From positions 27,730 through 91,729 of the forward strand of contig JAIXPX010000012.1 in the NCBI GenBank assembly GCA_027486035.1: DNA of 64,000 nucleotides. Direction: 5' to 3'. Source of the DNA: Erythrobacteraceae bacterium (GTDB taxonomy: Bacteria; Pseudomonadota; Alphaproteobacteria; Sphingomonadales; Sphingomonadaceae). Every line of letters starts with the position of its first letter. The first letter of the stretch is position 1. The notes below the pieces were generated by a model that saw only the letters and a program-made list of their open reading frames with translations, made no database searches and was not told the origin of the DNA. This document shows, piece by piece, positions 28,601 to 36,472 of the stretch. The position numbers and the translations under genes are program-made.

Positions 28601-30895
28601 TGTCTCGTGACCGAGGCTGGCGGCGGGTTCAGCTGGGCCGTCAACAGCGGCGAACATCGGTTGACCCCCTGGACCAACGATCCCGTCAGCGATCGCAGTG
28701 GAGAAGCGCTCTACCTGCGCGACGAGGAGACGACTTGCGTGTGGTCCATCACGCCATCCCCTGCAGGCAAAGATGCTGCCTGCCGGATCCGCCATGGTGC
28801 CGGTTATTCGGCTTGGGAGCGGACGTCTCACGAGATGGAGCAGGAAATGCGCGTCTTCGTACCGACGGACGCACCCGTGAAGATCATCCGCCTGCGCCTG
28901 CGCAACCGGGGCAGTCGTAGCAGGCGGATCACCGCGACCTATTACTGCGAGTGGCTGCTGGGATCGCTGCCCAGTATCGCCCGGCGACATGTCCGCTGTG
29001 AATTCGACGAGGGCGCCCAAGCGATCATCGCCACCAATCCGTGGAACGGTGAATTTGCGGGCCGTGCGGCGTTCCTTACCGCGAGCGGGACCATGCATGG
29101 CTACACCACTGATCGCGCCGAATTCCTTGGACGCGAACACGATGATGAACATCCTGCCGCGCTCCGGCGCTGGGGGCTGAGCGGGGCGCAGGTGGCGGGG
29201 CCAGACGCCTGCGGCGCATGCCAATTGCACATCGAACTGGCCGCAGGCGAGGACATCGAGGCCGCTTTCATTCTTGGCGAAGGTGCCAGCCGCGCAGAGG
29301 CCGTGGCCCTTGCCGGGCATTGGCGCTCGCTCGCGGCGATCAACCGCGCCGAGAATGATCTGCGCGAACACTGGAACCATGTGCTGAGCGCCGTGACGGT
29401 GCGTACGCCCGATCCGGCGTTCGATGCTCTGGTCAACCGCTGGCTGCTTTACCAGAGCCTTTCATCGCGGATCATGGCGCGGGCCGGGTTCTATCAGGCC
29501 AGCGGCGCGTTCGGGTTTCGCGATCAATTGCAGGATGTGCTGGCCCTGCTCCACGTCGATCCGGCGCGGGTTCGCGCGCATATCCTTGTCTGCGCAGCGC
29601 ACCAGTTTGAAGACGGCGATGTTCTCCACTGGTGGCACCCGCCCGCCGATCGCGGAGTCCGCACGCGCTGCTCGGATGACATGCTGTGGTTGCCCTTCGC
29701 GGTCGGCACCTATGTCCGTGCGACAGGCGATACAACGATCCTCGAAGAGCGCGTGCCGTTCCTTGAGGGTTCGCCCCTCGCACCGAACGAGACAGACCGT
29801 TACGACAGCTTCAAACCCACCGGCAAAGCATACCCGCTGATCGACCATTGCGAACGCGCGCTCGACCGGGTGGTGCTGGGTTCGCACGGCCTGCCGCTGA
29901 TGGGCGCGGGCGACTGGAATGACGGGATGGACCGGGTCGGGCGCGAGGGGCGCGGCGAAAGCGTCTGGCTCGGCTGGTTTGCCGCAGTCACGGCCCGGCA
30001 TTTGGCCGATCTCGAACTGTGTCTCGGCCGCAAGGCGCAGGCCGATCACTGGGCCGAGCGGGCGACGTTGCTGCGCATGAACGCAGACGCTGCCGGCTGG
30101 GACGGCGCGTGGTACAGGCGCGCTTTCGACGATAATGGCAACCCGCTGGGATCGGCTGAGAGTGCCGAATGCCGGATCGATTCGATCTCGCAATCCTGGG
30201 CGCAGTTTGCCGATGCGCCGCGCGAACGGGTTCTCGCCGCCCTCAACGCGGCAAAGCGCGAACTGATCGACGATAAAGCCAGCCTCGCGCGGCTGCTGTG
30301 GCCACCTTTCGACCAGACCCCGCACGATCCTGGCTACATCAAGGCCTATCCTCCCGGCATCCGCGAAAATGGCGGGCAGTATTCGCACGCTGCGGCATGG
30401 CTGGGCCTCGCCCTCGCAGGCATCGGCGACGGCGACGGGGCCCACGCCGTGTTTTCGATGATCAATCCGCTGCTGAGGTCGGACAGCGCCGACAAGGCCG
30501 CACTCTACCGGATCGAGCCTTACGCGGTTGCAGGAGACATCGCGTCGGCTCCGCCCCATCGCGGGCGCGGCGGCTGGAGCTGGTACACCGGCGCGGCAGC
30601 ATGGTCGTGGCGCCTTGCCGTCGAAGGGATCCTGGGCCTCAGGCAAGAAGGCGGCGTCTGGCATATCACGCCTGCGTTACCGCGCGATTGGCCCGGCTTT
30701 GAAGCCACCTTGCGCCGTGACGGGCACAGCATCGCATTGCGGATCGATCGCGATCCGGCAGACCCGGACCATTACACCCTGACAGTGGGCGGCAAGGTGC
30801 AGACCGACAACGTCGTGCACTTTTCTCCGCCTGCGCAAGCCGACGAGGCTCAATTGGATGTGCCGCCCAAGCCGCCACGAAGGAAAGCGCCATGA
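22679..30895 (+). CDS. ndvB: Cyclic beta-1,2-glucan synthase (NdvB/ChvB/Cgs family)
   Basis: A 2738-residue giant membrane enzyme. The N-terminal part has membrane helices (about 314-368) and a GT84 glycosyltransferase domain (TVDGDTMLPPGS about 527; RRLHRWIRGDW about 676). Further helices follow at about 722-893, then a glucoamylase-like domain (about 905-1420, FMAHHQGMILLAIGN). The C-terminus has carbohydrate-binding and GH94 phosphorylase-like modules with GDWNDGMDRVG about 2412. The domain order and length match cyclic glucan synthases, which make periplasmic glucan from UDP-glucose, cyclise it and adjust chain length. The start overlaps the Usp stop and the stop overlaps the ppsA start (ATGA). 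Placement in a stress operon, rather than alone, is unusual. Osmotic or envelope protection is the likely role. Confidence 0.85.
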   Translation: MTDLEPDASVLALDGETLGGRLSIRAQPSAPLLFMERIDAVADWLRHARLACVDPPPEAGKAAEWLLDNDYFVDRALKQIGKDMPARFFQRLPSLSGVDGNPPRVLVVAQELLHASRLQVSLTNAVTFVRAFQHHAPLSIAELWALPTMLRIACIELLISALTPMLEGRVAYPFPVEEPADAFHSLEATERVSRALGNLAVIAAIPWADFFDRVSLVEAALAKDPAGWYPHMDFATRNTYRRAVEDIAQLAGHDEGTVAHAAIRHACLCASEDVAHHVGYWLIDEGRPQLEADMGARLPLGRRIIRAIDAHPGRFYTAMLVLAALGATVLPAVYLYRVGANMWGWIAGLLLSQLPASVLALSLVHWFLTKVRHPNILPKLDCGAGLPADASTIIAVPVILGSTGEIAALAERLEAHWLANADPLLEVALLADLADAASEVTAGDALIAEALKDAINQLNRRYQSDQHQPFHLLLRPRLYNPAEGCWMAWERKRGKLEQFNGLLVNGDWSGFSDHLGNRKGLEHVRFVVTVDGDTMLPPGSVGRLVGTLAHPLNRPRVDPASGRIQRGYTIIQPRVEISPSSGERTLFARLYTGETAIDIYSRAVSDVYQDLFGAGIFVGKGIYDVRAFHAGIDGRTPENRILSHDLFEGAHGRAGLATDIVLYEGFPSDYLEYDRRLHRWIRGDWQLLAWLWPRVPGPQGTHLQSPIAGIDRWKMIDNLRRSLISPSLVVLLLAGWLVLPGHPLFWTALVIIAPAGQLFTDLVSGLARGRRAGASVGLWGRISDQVGRWLLALIFMFHEALLSLHAITIALWRSVVSHRKLLEWTSAAHVAGRLQTAAPRAAMWRAMWPASAIALALLVLLLTVRPLAFIGALPLLLAWILAPEIALWIGRPRARKTAPLSQDDAQFLRLLARKTWFYFESLAGPADNWLPPDNYQGAPHEEIAHRTSPTNVGMLLLSIATAWDLGFLGRAELAARTRNLFDSLERLGRYRGHFLNWYETLHLAPLEPRYVSTVDSGNLALALLAHAETLRDAAGNTALEAERWRGLDDLLSLIRQAASPLPGATAILSEVVAVRQELDSASKRDTAAQQKSLDWLCDTALARLESESLRLADGAGALLADQVIDLAIWLDRLRHHATSMRADLIEPVSQVAELQALATQATAFAQAMEFGWLYDQERRLLHIGHNVSTGRTDTHYYDMLASEARLASFFAIAKGDLPVEHWFHLQRPITRAETGLTLVSWNGSMFEYLMARLLLPGHAESLLGESERVASDVQHRYGRKRAVPWGISESAYAARDPEHRFRYQAFGVPKLGMRRGLSRDLVIAPYASALALAVEPAHATANLRHLCALGAAGRYGLWEAVDFTPERRPEGSPFAPVNAFMAHHQGMILLAIGNAVLDNRMVARLARNPQIGLVSLLLSERVPHELPSEIERLDAIEEAAAAPAPLRIAEPWHPAPMPFPQVHLLGNGRMNSWISESGGGGLRWQRQALTRFVPDATRDADGCWLYLHDCDDNMTWSATRQPTGAIADEYQVLFHPHLAEFHRRDRGIETRLEIAVSAADDFEMRRVSITNESDRPRRLLLTSYAEVVLAPPLEDERHPAFSKMFVGGEFLSERAGLLFTRRPRNPADTPPVLLHVLVGPDGPVKSIDWECDRGRFIGRNRSARSPLGASQALGKTGGWTLDPIAALQIEIALAPGETHELCFLMIAAATRSGALSVAERHATLSSIDWLLSDASREESRAIQHARIEPASLPAIQTLGSLMAYPHCALRASPETVRANSLGQAALWGLALSGDLPILVLRTAATQNSLVPLLVGVHRLWRRHGLFADIVIVQTAGSAYLEPLRGELTELLREIGASEMLGRNGGIHLVFSDQIGPDQMRLLEATAWAVLDEASGSLEEQLGAFTHPAPLPPPILPSRLAEPEPAGLASPDGRPRPDNGLGGLNADGTEYIIHLEPGQSTPAPWSNVLANDDFGCLVTEAGGGFSWAVNSGEHRLTPWTNDPVSDRSGEALYLRDEETTCVWSITPSPAGKDAACRIRHGAGYSAWERTSHEMEQEMRVFVPTDAPVKIIRLRLRNRGSRSRRITATYYCEWLLGSLPSIARRHVRCEFDEGAQAIIATNPWNGEFAGRAAFLTASGTMHGYTTDRAEFLGREHDDEHPAALRRWGLSGAQVAGPDACGACQLHIELAAGEDIEAAFILGEGASRAEAVALAGHWRSLAAINRAENDLREHWNHVLSAVTVRTPDPAFDALVNRWLLYQSLSSRIMARAGFYQASGAFGFRDQLQDVLALLHVDPARVRAHILVCAAHQFEDGDVLHWWHPPADRGVRTRCSDDMLWLPFAVGTYVRATGDTTILEERVPFLEGSPLAPNETDRYDSFKPTGKAYPLIDHCERALDRVVLGSHGLPLMGAGDWNDGMDRVGREGRGESVWLGWFAAVTARHLADLELCLGRKAQADHWAERATLLRMNADAAGWDGAWYRRAFDDNGNPLGSAESAECRIDSISQSWAQFADAPRERVLAALNAAKRELIDDKASLARLLWPPFDQTPHDPGYIKAYPPGIRENGGQYSHAAAWLGLALAGIGDGDGAHAVFSMINPLLRSDSADKAALYRIEPYAVAGDIASAPPHRGRGGWSWYTGAAAWSWRLAVEGILGLRQEGGVWHITPALPRDWPGFEATLRRDGHSIALRIDRDPADPDHYTLTVGGKVQTDNVVHFSPPAQADEAQLDVPPKPPRRKAP

Positions 30896-33327
30896 GCATT
30901 GTCCCGATCGTAAACCTCGCCAGCGTGTCGCGCGCCGATGTGGCTCTGGTCGGCGGCAAGAATGCCTCTTCGGGCGAGATGATCGAGGCGCTTGCAACGC
31001 AGGGCATCAGGGTCCCTGCCGGCTTCGCCACCACCGCCAATGCCTTTCGGCAGTTTCTTGCGGATAATCGCCTGGACATACGGATTGCCGAACTCCTGGC
31101 ACGTTACAATGCCGGTGCCGCCGGCCTTGAGCAAACCGGTCAGGCGATCCGCGCTGCGATCCTAGGCGGCACATGGCCCGCGACGATCGAACGCGCGATC
31201 AGGGTGGCATATCGCGATTTATGCAAGGCCGAAGCCATTGATCTGATCGACGTCGCAGTCCGATCCAGCGCCACAGCAGAAGACCTACCTGAAGCGAGCT
31301 TCGCCGGGCAGCAGGAGACTTTCCTGAATATCCGCGGTGAAGACGCCCTGCTCGATGCCTGCAGGCAGTGCTTCGCCTCGCTCTACACCGCCCGGGCGAT
31401 CAGCTACCGCGAAACGGCGGGCTTTGCCGACCAACCGATAGCGCTGTCGGTGGGAGTCCAGCGCATGGTGCACGCCGACCGCGCCGGATCGGGCGTGATG
31501 TTTTCGCTCGATACGGAAAGCGGGTTTGACCGCGTGGTCCTGATCAATGCCGCCTGGGGTCTGGGCGAAAGCGTGGTTCAGGGCAGTGTCGATCCGGACG
31601 AATATCAGGTGTTCAAGCCGTTGCTCGACAATCCCAAGCTGTCTCCGATCGTGGCCAAGTTCTGCGGCGCCAAGGAAACCAAGCTGGTCTACGCCGCCGG
31701 TGCAAGCGGCACGACGATGACTGTCCCGACCTCGCAGCAGGAACGCACGTCCTTGGTGCTGAGCAACGAGGAAATCCTGCAACTCGCCCGCTGGGCGGTT
31801 CTGATCGAGAAGCATTACGGCTGCGCGATGGACATGGAATGGGCCAAGGACGGACCGGACGGGGCGCTGTTCATCGTTCAGGCCCGCCCTGAAACCGGCC
31901 AGGCCCGCAGCATGGCGGGCACGCTCAGCCGGTACAGCATCAAGTCCAAGGGCAAAGTGCTGGCCGAAGGAGCGGCGATCGGCGATGCGATCGCCAGCGG
32001 GCCCGTTTGCCTGATCGAGAGCGCCGCCGACATCGGCCGGTTTGTCGATGGCTCGGTTCTCGTTACCGCCACCACCGATCCCGATTGGGTCCCGATCATG
32101 AAGCGTGCGGCAGCCATCGTCACCGATCACGGTGGGCGGACCTCGCACGCAGCCATTGTCAGCCGCGAACTGGGACTGCCGGCCATTGTCGGAGCCGCCG
32201 GGGCGAGCCGTGTCCTCCACCACCGGCAGGAAGTGACCGTCAGTTGCGCCGAGGGCGACCGCGCCTTCGTCTATGAAGGCCTGCTGGATTTCTCGGTCGA
32301 GCAGATCGACCTTGCCAATGTCCCCTCAACCCGGACCAAGATCATGCTCAACCTCGCCAATCCAGCCGCTGCCTATCGCTGGTGGCGGCTGCCTGCCGAC
32401 GGCGTGGGCCTGACCCGAATGGAATTCGTGATCAGCAATGCCATCCGGATCCATCCCATGGCTCTGGTTCGGTATGCGGCCCTTGCGACAGGGCCAGACA
32501 AGGATGCGATCGACCGGCTGACCGAGGGATATGCCGACAAGCGCGACTACTTCGTCGACCGGCTCGCGCTTGGCCTCGCCCGGATCGCAGCGGTGCAGTT
32601 CCCCCGTCCCGCGATCATCCGGATGAGCGATTTCAAGACCAACGAATATGCCGGGCTGATCGCCGGGCGCGCGTTCGAGCCCGAGGAAGAGAACCCCATG
32701 ATCGGCTTCCGCGGGGCGTCGCGCTACCATTCGCCGCTCTACCGCGAAGGCTTCACCCTTGAATGCCGGGCCATACGCCGCCTGCGCGAGGAGATGGGGC
32801 TGACCAACGTGATCGTGATGGTCCCGTTCTGCCGCTCCGTCGAAGAGGCAGACAGGGTACTCGAGGTGATGGCGGAGGCGGGCCTGAGGCGCGGCGAGAA
32901 CGGGTTGCAGGTCTATGTCATGTGCGAGATCCCGTCCAACGTGGTGCTGGCGGCCGCCTTTGCGCAGCGGTTCGACGGGTTTTCCATCGGCAGTAACGAC
33001 CTCACCCAGCTCACCCTCGGGATCGACCGCGATTCCGAACTGCTTGCCGGCCAATTCGACGAGCAGGACGCGGCAGTGAAATGGATGATCCGTCATGTGA
33101 TCGACGAGGCGCACCGACACGGCGCCAAGGTCGGCCTGTGCGGGCAGGCGCCGAGCGACCACCCTGAATTTGCGCGGTTCCTCGTGGAATGCGGGATCGA
33201 TTCCCTATCGGTCACCCCGGACAGCTTTGTCGCGGTAAAGGCGCAAGTCGCAGCAGCCGAAGCAGGTCACGCATCACCGCAAGAGACACGGCAGGAAGCG
33301 TCCACAGCGCAAGAGGCACACCCATGA
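30892..33327 (+). CDS. ppsA: Phosphoenolpyruvate synthase
   Basis: The 811-residue protein has the three PEP-utilising domains: an N-terminal ATP-binding domain (VGGKNASSGEMI, VRSSATAEDLPEASFAGQQE), the phosphohistidine swivel domain with catalytic His in TDHGGRTSHAAI (about residue 413), and a C-terminal TIM barrel (GFRGASRY, MCEIPSN, FSIGSNDLTQLTLGIDRD, LCGQAPSD). It converts pyruvate and ATP to PEP, AMP and phosphate. It is coupled by ATGA overlaps to the glucan synthase upstream and pfkB downstream. Together with PfkB this pairs a gluconeogenic and a glycolytic step in one operon. The last about 25 residues are Gln/Ala/Glu-rich and variable. Confidence 0.93.
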   Translation: MSIVPIVNLASVSRADVALVGGKNASSGEMIEALATQGIRVPAGFATTANAFRQFLADNRLDIRIAELLARYNAGAAGLEQTGQAIRAAILGGTWPATIERAIRVAYRDLCKAEAIDLIDVAVRSSATAEDLPEASFAGQQETFLNIRGEDALLDACRQCFASLYTARAISYRETAGFADQPIALSVGVQRMVHADRAGSGVMFSLDTESGFDRVVLINAAWGLGESVVQGSVDPDEYQVFKPLLDNPKLSPIVAKFCGAKETKLVYAAGASGTTMTVPTSQQERTSLVLSNEEILQLARWAVLIEKHYGCAMDMEWAKDGPDGALFIVQARPETGQARSMAGTLSRYSIKSKGKVLAEGAAIGDAIASGPVCLIESAADIGRFVDGSVLVTATTDPDWVPIMKRAAAIVTDHGGRTSHAAIVSRELGLPAIVGAAGASRVLHHRQEVTVSCAEGDRAFVYEGLLDFSVEQIDLANVPSTRTKIMLNLANPAAAYRWWRLPADGVGLTRMEFVISNAIRIHPMALVRYAALATGPDKDAIDRLTEGYADKRDYFVDRLALGLARIAAVQFPRPAIIRMSDFKTNEYAGLIAGRAFEPEEENPMIGFRGASRYHSPLYREGFTLECRAIRRLREEMGLTNVIVMVPFCRSVEEADRVLEVMAEAGLRRGENGLQVYVMCEIPSNVVLAAAFAQRFDGFSIGSNDLTQLTLGIDRDSELLAGQFDEQDAAVKWMIRHVIDEAHRHGAKVGLCGQAPSDHPEFARFLVECGIDSLSVTPDSFVAVKAQVAAAEAGHASPQETRQEASTAQEAHP

Positions 33328-34256
33328 CCGAGATCGCCACGCTGACGATGAACCCCGCCATCGACGCCGGCTACGATGTCGAGCGCGTCACCCACACCCG
33401 TAAACTGAGGGCATCGTCCGGGAGCTACGACCCGGGCGGCGGCGGGATCAACGTCGCACGGGTGCTGGTCAGGCTGGGGGCCTCGGCGCGCTGTTACTAT
33501 CTTTCGGGCGGTGCCACGGGCGTTGCGTTTGACGGGCTGCTCAACCTTCACCAGCTGGTCACGGAACGCATTCCGATTGCGGATCAGACGCGCATCAGCA
33601 CCACACTGCGCGAAAGCACTTCCGGACTTGAATATCGCGTTGTTCCGCCCGGCCCCGTCGTGACTGAACCCGAATGGCGCGAATGCCTCGACCGATTGGG
33701 CAAGATCCGGGGCGATGTCCTGGTTATCAGCGGTTCGTTGCCCGAAGGTGTCCCGTCCGATTTCTACGCACAGGCAGTGCGCAGTTTGCAAGGACGCGGC
33801 ATCCGCATTTTCCTCGATAGTTCCGGGCGCGGCCTGGCAGGCGCAATCGAGGATGGGGGGATATTTCTCATCAAACCCAGTCTCGACGAGCTTCAGGAAC
33901 TGGTCGGGAAAGCCTTGCCAAAGCCCGAGGATATTGTCGCTGCGGCCCATTCCATCGTCCACACCGGCGGCGCGGAACATGTGGCGGTCTCTTTGGGGGC
34001 TGAGGGCGCGATCCTTGTATCAGGGACAGGCCACCTGCGCTTGCCCGCGGTTCCCGTCGATACGTGCAGCGCAGTTGGCGCTGGCGACAGCTTTCTGGCG
34101 GCGATGGTCTTCCGGCTGTCTCAAGGCGACGAGATGGAACAGGCCTTCCGTTTCGGACTTGCCGCTGGCGCCGCCGCAGTCACCACCCCCGGCACCGATC
34201 TCGCGCGGGCAGAAGATATCTGGCGCCTCTACAACGAGGCCGTCCCCCGGACTTGA
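33324..34256 (+). CDS. pfkB: PfkB-type 6-phosphofructokinase / 1-phosphofructokinase family sugar kinase
   Basis: The 310-residue ribokinase-family kinase has the N-terminal TLTMNPAIDAGYDVERV, a GGGGINVARVLVRLG substrate motif, ISGSLPEGVP, and the C-terminal GAGDSFLAAMVF with the catalytic Asp. These features fit PfkB/FruK/LacC enzymes that phosphorylate fructose-6-phosphate or a related sugar phosphate. ATG 33324 overlaps the ppsA stop; the open frame extends 45 codons upstream, inside ppsA, without reason to use it. It is the last well-supported gene of the stress operon. Pfk-2 versus tagatose-6-phosphate kinase cannot be separated here. Confidence 0.88.
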   Translation: MTEIATLTMNPAIDAGYDVERVTHTRKLRASSGSYDPGGGGINVARVLVRLGASARCYYLSGGATGVAFDGLLNLHQLVTERIPIADQTRISTTLRESTSGLEYRVVPPGPVVTEPEWRECLDRLGKIRGDVLVISGSLPEGVPSDFYAQAVRSLQGRGIRIFLDSSGRGLAGAIEDGGIFLIKPSLDELQELVGKALPKPEDIVAAAHSIVHTGGAEHVAVSLGAEGAILVSGTGHLRLPAVPVDTCSAVGAGDSFLAAMVFRLSQGDEMEQAFRFGLAAGAAAVTTPGTDLARAEDIWRLYNEAVPRT

Positions 34257-34750
34257 TGCGCCAGAAGGAGCGTGAGACATGATTGTCAAGCAGGCGACTT
34301 CGGTGCTGCGATGCACGGCGGCGCGATGCGTCACGCAACGGCGCAGACACGCCAAGCGGCCTCAAGAAAGGGCAAATGCGTGCCCTAACCCTTCCCTGAA
34401 ACAGCGACTCCTTTTGGGATCCCCAGGCGGGACGCACCGAAAAGGAGGAAAGGCTATCTTGGTGTTGCTCGCACAGTTCATCAGGCATGGAGCAAAGCCC
34501 ACAAATCGATAGGTCATCAAAGGCTTACACTGACAGAGCCCATTGCGAATTGTTGGGTAGCCTGCGGGAAGGAATAGGCTTGGCGCTACCCCCCATGCCC
34601 CCAATCAGGCTTTGGCTGCATCCGGAAGGATGAGAACGCATGCGGAGGAAAGTGGCTCACTGGGGCAGCGCATAGGCCAACAAGATCAGCTTCGTGGGCG
34701 ACCTCGACGGACCCACCCTGACGCTCACAGATCAATGCGGACGGTAAGGT
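34257..34750. other. Gene-poor spacer between stress operon and tRNA-Met
   Basis: In 494 bases no convincing gene is present. An ATG at 34279 with GGAG at spacing 8 opens a 77-codon frame (MIVKQATSVLRC...) that could be a small orphan or degraded gene; its basic, low-complexity product matches nothing I know. Inside it CTCCTTTT (34408-34415) and AAAAGGAG (34440-34447) form an inverted repeat. The composition is less GC-rich than the flanks. It may be decayed DNA at the border of an acquired segment. Confidence 0.4.
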
Positions 34751-34827
34751 TGGTAGCGGAGGAGGGACTCGAACCCCCGACACGCGGATTATGATTCCGC
34801 TGCTCTAACCGGCTGAGCTACTCCGCC
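34751..34827 (-). tRNA. tRNA-Met (anticodon CAU)
   Basis: A complete 77-nt cloverleaf on the minus strand: acceptor GGCGGAG pairs with CTCCGCT, D arm GCTCAGCCGGTTAGAGC, anticodon loop AATCATAATCC with CAU, T arm GGGGGTTCGAGTCCCTC, discriminator A and encoded CCA. The first acceptor pair is G-U. The features are those of elongator Met (an Ile tRNA with lysidine-modified CAU is the alternative). Its 3' end faces the stress cluster. Confidence 0.93.
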
Positions 34828-34916
34828 CCAAGGGCATCCGGCGGGCGTTCCGGCCGGATTCGGCGCCGGGTGTCGGCCCGGGCGAGGCGCGCAATTAGGG
34901 CGCGAGGGGCGCGGGG

Positions 34917-35447
34917 TCAAGCCCTCTCGCGGCCGCGGAAGGCCGAGGTCTTGATGTGCTCCCAGGGCCCGCCGCGATAGCGGTGGAGGGCCAGCGCGGG
35001 GAAGGCGAAACGGCCCTTCGTGATCCACGGCGCAAGAACGGGCGCAAGGCCCGCCTGGAGCGCCCTCGCCTCCTCCTTGGTCACCTTGTTCTGGATAGTG
35101 ATGTGCGGGCGCGGCTCGTGGAGATCCTGCGCGGTGAGGCTTCCCCGGAAATGCTCGGCAACAAGAGCGCGCAGCCGCAGCAGTTCGGGCGCGTCGAGCG
35201 CGATCGCGGTGCCCTTGCCGAGGTCCATCACCCCCTTCACCGCGCCCTGCGGCGGGGCGAATTCGGCGGCGAGCTTCGGGATGACGTCCACCAGCTCCGC
35301 GAGCAACGTCGGGGCGAAGGCGTGGAACAGCGTGACGTGGGCGTGGAGGTGGTTGCGCGCCGGCGGGAAATGCACGCGGCGCAGACCCTCGGCGAAGGCC
35401 TGAAGGTCGGGCGGCAGCACGGCGGTGAGGATGAAGGGGTCAGCCAT
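34917..35447 (-). CDS. 2'-5' RNA ligase / 2H phosphoesterase family protein
   Basis: The 176-residue protein carries the two H-x-T/S-type motifs of 2H phosphoesterases, HVTLF (about residue 37) and HITIQN (about 114), spaced about 76 residues apart as in bacterial ThpR/LigT enzymes. These hydrolyse or form 2'-5' phosphodiester or cyclic phosphate bonds in RNA. It is encoded alone, 90 bases downstream of tRNA-Met on the same strand and 55 bases after mltG. Its cellular substrate is unknown. Confidence 0.8.
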   Translation of the reverse strand: MADPFILTAVLPPDLQAFAEGLRRVHFPPARNHLHAHVTLFHAFAPTLLAELVDVIPKLAAEFAPPQGAVKGVMDLGKGTAIALDAPELLRLRALVAEHFRGSLTAQDLHEPRPHITIQNKVTKEEARALQAGLAPVLAPWITKGRFAFPALALHRYRGGPWEHIKTSAFRGRERA

Positions 35448-35502
35448 GAGCGGCCGGTCTGGAACGCGAGCGGCCCCGGATCAAGTCTGGGGCGAGGCCC
35501 CC

Positions 35503-36468
35503 CTACATTTCCCCGCGCTCCCGGCGGATCGCATACCACTTGGCCACATTGGCATTGTGCTCCGCGAGGGTGCTCGCGAACCAGTGCCCGCCAGTGCCGT
35601 CAGCGACCATGTAGAGCGCGCCGCTGTTCTCGGGGTTGAGCACCGCCGCGATGCTGGCGCGGCCCGGGTTGGTGATCGGGCCTTCGGGGAGCCCCGCCAT
35701 GGTGTAGGTGTTGTAGCCGTTCACCGCCCTGATCTCGGACTGCCTGATGCGCCGCCCCAGCGGCTTGCCCTTCGTGATCGGATAGATGATCGTCGGGTCG
35801 GCCTGGAGCCGCATCCCGATGCGCACCCGGTTCGAATAGAGCCCGGCGACCATGCGCCGCTCCTCGGGCTTGCCGGTCTCCTTCTCGACGATCGAGGCGA
35901 GGATCACCGCCTCGCGTGGGGAGCTGACGACAATGCCCTCGCGGCGCTTGGCCCATTCCTCTGCCAGCGCCTTGGTCATCGCCGCCTGCATCTGCGCAAC
36001 GATGCTGGCGCGCGACTGGCCGCGCTCGAAGGCATAGGTATCGGGGAGGATCGAGCCTTCGGGAGGCACCGCGACCTCGCCGGTCAGCAGCGGCTCGGCC
36101 ATGACCCGTTCCCAGACGAGGATCGAGGGCATGCCTTCGGGCACGGTCACAAAGCGGCGGATCACGTCGCCCGACTGGAAGGCGGCGAGGATGTCGCCCT
36201 GGTCCATGCCGGGCGTGAGCAGGAACTCGCCCGCGTGGATCGGCGCGTCGGACCCAAACAGACGGGCACGCAGCTTGAAGCCGGCGGCGGACGCAATCAG
36301 CCCCTCGGCGGCGAGCTTGTCCGCGACCGAGGAGACCGAGGCCCCCGCCGGGATGGTGAAGTTCGTGTCCTTCTCGATCGTCGCCGCGCCGAGCAGCACA
36401 GAGGCCAGCACCAGCCCTGCGACCGCGAGGCCGACCACCACCAGCAGCAGACCCCGCGCGCGTTTCAC
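35503..36468 (-). CDS. mltG: Endolytic murein transglycosylase MltG
   Basis: The 321-residue YceG/MltG protein has one N-terminal membrane helix (about residues 5-27), a LysM-like segment (FTIPAGASVSSVADKLAAEG), and the catalytic domain with the Glu in ILASIVEKETGKP, then NPGRASIAAVLNP near the end. It cleaves nascent glycan strands and sets chain length at the periplasmic face of the inner membrane. The GTG at 36468 was chosen because it lies 4 bases after the fabF stop; an in-frame start at 36504 would overlap fabF by 32 bases. It is cotranscribed with fabF, a common alphaproteobacterial arrangement. Confidence 0.92.
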   Translation of the reverse strand: MKRARGLLLVVVGLAVAGLVLASVLLGAATIEKDTNFTIPAGASVSSVADKLAAEGLIASAAGFKLRARLFGSDAPIHAGEFLLTPGMDQGDILAAFQSGDVIRRFVTVPEGMPSILVWERVMAEPLLTGEVAVPPEGSILPDTYAFERGQSRASIVAQMQAAMTKALAEEWAKRREGIVVSSPREAVILASIVEKETGKPEERRMVAGLYSNRVRIGMRLQADPTIIYPITKGKPLGRRIRQSEIRAVNGYNTYTMAGLPEGPITNPGRASIAAVLNPENSGALYMVADGTGGHWFASTLAEHNANVAKWYAIRRERGEM

Positions 36469-36472
36469 GCCG

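Noticed and set aside
34279..34512. Small 77-codon gene after pfkB as a confident call
   Set aside because: It has a fair ribosome site, but composition is atypical, an inverted repeat lies inside and no family is recognisable, so it is kept only as a note in the spacer.
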